A DNA stretch of 41,566 nt from Clostridia bacterium. Its GTDB lineage: Bacteria > Bacteroidota > Bacteroidia > Bacteroidales > 4484-276. Shown here piece after piece: positions 40,738 to 41,566 of the stretch. A model generated the notes under the pieces. The model was given only the letters and a program-made list of their open reading frames with translations. It did not search any database and was not told the origin of the DNA. Each line of letters starts with the position of its first letter. Within the stretch, counting starts at the first letter, position 1. The stretch lies in contig SABY01000023.1 in NCBI GenBank assembly GCA_009928785.1, forward strand, positions 1 through 41,566, given 5' to 3'. The translations under genes and the position numbers were made by a program.

Positions 40738-41295
40738 ATGAAAATTTTGTTTTTGAATATTTTGCTTTTCGCAATGGCATTTTTGGGATTTACTCAAAAT
40801 CACAACAATTCAACCGGATTTTTGGTAACAGACTTTCGGTGGGATGTTACGCGCAACGATACAATGGCAACGATGCAAATGGATGTGCCTTTCGATAGCC
40901 AGCGTGCGACATTTGATACTATTTTGTTGATTGTCGAAAAAAGACATCAACAAGAACGGCCTGCCAGGATACGTTTGCAGGTTCCGGCTGGCATTGAACG
41001 AAATATTGGTGTGATGATTAATTTTGGGAAAAATGTAAAAAAGCAGTATGGCAATAGCTCCGAGCTTAGCGGCGAACGAATGATGGCGCCTATATCGGTT
41101 TGTGAAGGAAGGGTATGTTTTGTCGATTTTCCGGAAGGCTATTTTATGAATAATGGAGCCGGCACCAAAACCGACCTCATCGCCAGATTCGACGAATTCG
41201 ACACCATCCACATCTTTTTTATGTATCCCGATGGCCGGCAAGCCAACCTCATGATCCCGTTGGATAGTTTTCGTAAATCCTATGTAGAGTTGTAA
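40738..41295 (+). CDS. Hypothetical secreted protein, 185 aa
   Basis: I do not recognise the family. A signal peptide (1-19, MKILFLNILLFAMAFLGFTQ) leads into a beta-rich domain. Two cysteines close together (ISVCEGRVCFVDF, about 119-125) may form a disulphide. The end has IHIFFMYPDGRQANLMIPL. An unusually strong ribosome-binding site, AAAGGAGG, lies 8 bp before the start, which is rare among the genes here and suggests efficient translation. Monocistronic. Confidence 0.7.
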   Translation: MKILFLNILLFAMAFLGFTQNHNNSTGFLVTDFRWDVTRNDTMATMQMDVPFDSQRATFDTILLIVEKRHQQERPARIRLQVPAGIERNIGVMINFGKNVKKQYGNSSELSGERMMAPISVCEGRVCFVDFPEGYFMNNGAGTKTDLIARFDEFDTIHIFFMYPDGRQANLMIPLDSFRKSYVEL

Positions 41296-41339
41296 TTCAC
41301 AGTATGGACGAATAAGATTATCATCAATGACTAATTTTC

Positions 41340-41347
41340 TATTTTTG
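41340..41347 (+). promoter_or_regulatory. -7 promoter element of the Rpn-like gene
   Basis: TATTTTTG matches TAnnTTTG, 19 bp before ATG 41367. Confidence 0.5.
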
Positions 41348-41366
41348 AAATAAAAAATATTGAACC

Positions 41367-41566
41367 ATGCACTATCTTGATCCAAAAAATGACTTGACCT
41401 TTAAGAAGGTCTTCGGGCAGCATCCTCACCTGCTCAAGAGTTTCCTGAATGCCATGCTTCCGCTGGACGAAGGCCGTCACATCGAACATCTGGAATATCT
41501 GCCCGCCGACTTGGTGCCCGAAACGCCATTGATGAAATATTCGATTGTGGATGTTCGCTGTCGCGA
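41367..41566 (+). CDS. Rpn-family PD-(D/E)XK nuclease/putative transposase, partial
   Basis: The first 66 codons are in the window; the gene runs off the end. MHYLDPKNDLTFKKVFGQHP is the usual start of the PDDEXK_2/Rpn family (recombination-promoting nucleases once called transposases), and KYSIVDVRCR leads into the first catalytic aspartate region. Such genes are often mobile or duplicated in Bacteroidota. The remaining catalytic residues cannot be checked here. Confidence 0.8.
   Translation, partial: MHYLDPKNDLTFKKVFGQHPHLLKSFLNAMLPLDEGRHIEHLEYLPADLVPETPLMKYSIVDVRCR

Overview
The window reads as a chromosomal segment of an uncultured or environmental member of the Bacteroidota, most likely an anaerobic fermenting or respiring Bacteroidales-like lineage. 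The reasons are visible in the sequence: many promoters carry the Bacteroidota -7 element TAnnTTTG; there are type IX secretion (T9SS) sorting domains, a SusC-like TonB receptor of the outer-membrane beta-barrel family, a Porin_10-type porin, DUF4837 and DUF5777 proteins and Crp/Fnr regulators with an N-terminal cysteine cluster. Intergenic spaces are filled with the short tandem and palindromic repeats common in such genomes. No rRNA, tRNA, CRISPR array or prophage was seen.

Layout. 1-2.4 kb: satellite repeats, then a porin. 2.7-7.2 kb: an unknown 276-aa protein, an intact hicAB toxin-antitoxin pair and a TonB-dependent receptor. 7.3-11 kb: a 1224-aa secreted protein with eight ~88-aa repeats. 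11.2-15.3 kb: two DUF3857/transglutaminase-like exported proteins in tandem, the second lacking the catalytic cysteine. 15.3-16.1 kb: remains of two further toxin-antitoxin systems. 16.3-17.9 kb: tryptophanase with a long leader. 17.9-20.9 kb: repeats, the C-terminal stump of a T9SS cargo protein, a small hypothetical protein and a beta-helix T9SS protein. 20.9-23.9 kb: an MltD-like lytic transglycosylase and a DUF4837 lipoprotein. 24.3-31.8 kb: a butyrate metabolism region (ptb, buk, then on the other strand etfB-etfA and an acyl-CoA dehydrogenase), with a LytS-type histidine kinase in between. 31.9-32.5 kb: a large array of inverted and direct repeats.

32.5-38.1 kb is the most interesting part. 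A Crp/Fnr regulator faces a six-gene operon for a hexaheme lipoprotein with a collagen-like linker, a monoheme lipoprotein, a DUF5777 outer-membrane beta-barrel, a monoheme cytochrome c, a membrane-anchored heptaheme cytochrome and a di-heme-type cytochrome b. Together they look like a route for electrons from the quinone pool through the periplasm towards the outer membrane, with no recognisable terminal reductase. A perfect TGTGA-N6-TCACA palindrome lies against the operon's -7 box.

38.2-41.6 kb: a zinc-ribbon protein, dCMP deaminase, a P-loop nucleotide kinase, a 210-bp nested palindromic element, a LOG-family phosphoribohydrolase, a secreted hypothetical protein and the start of an Rpn-type PD-(D/E)XK nuclease cut by the window end.

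The metabolic picture is amino-acid and butyrate-type fermentation (tnaA, ptb, buk, acd, etf) combined with a cytochrome c based electron outlet. All functional assignments are from reading motifs; no database search was possible.
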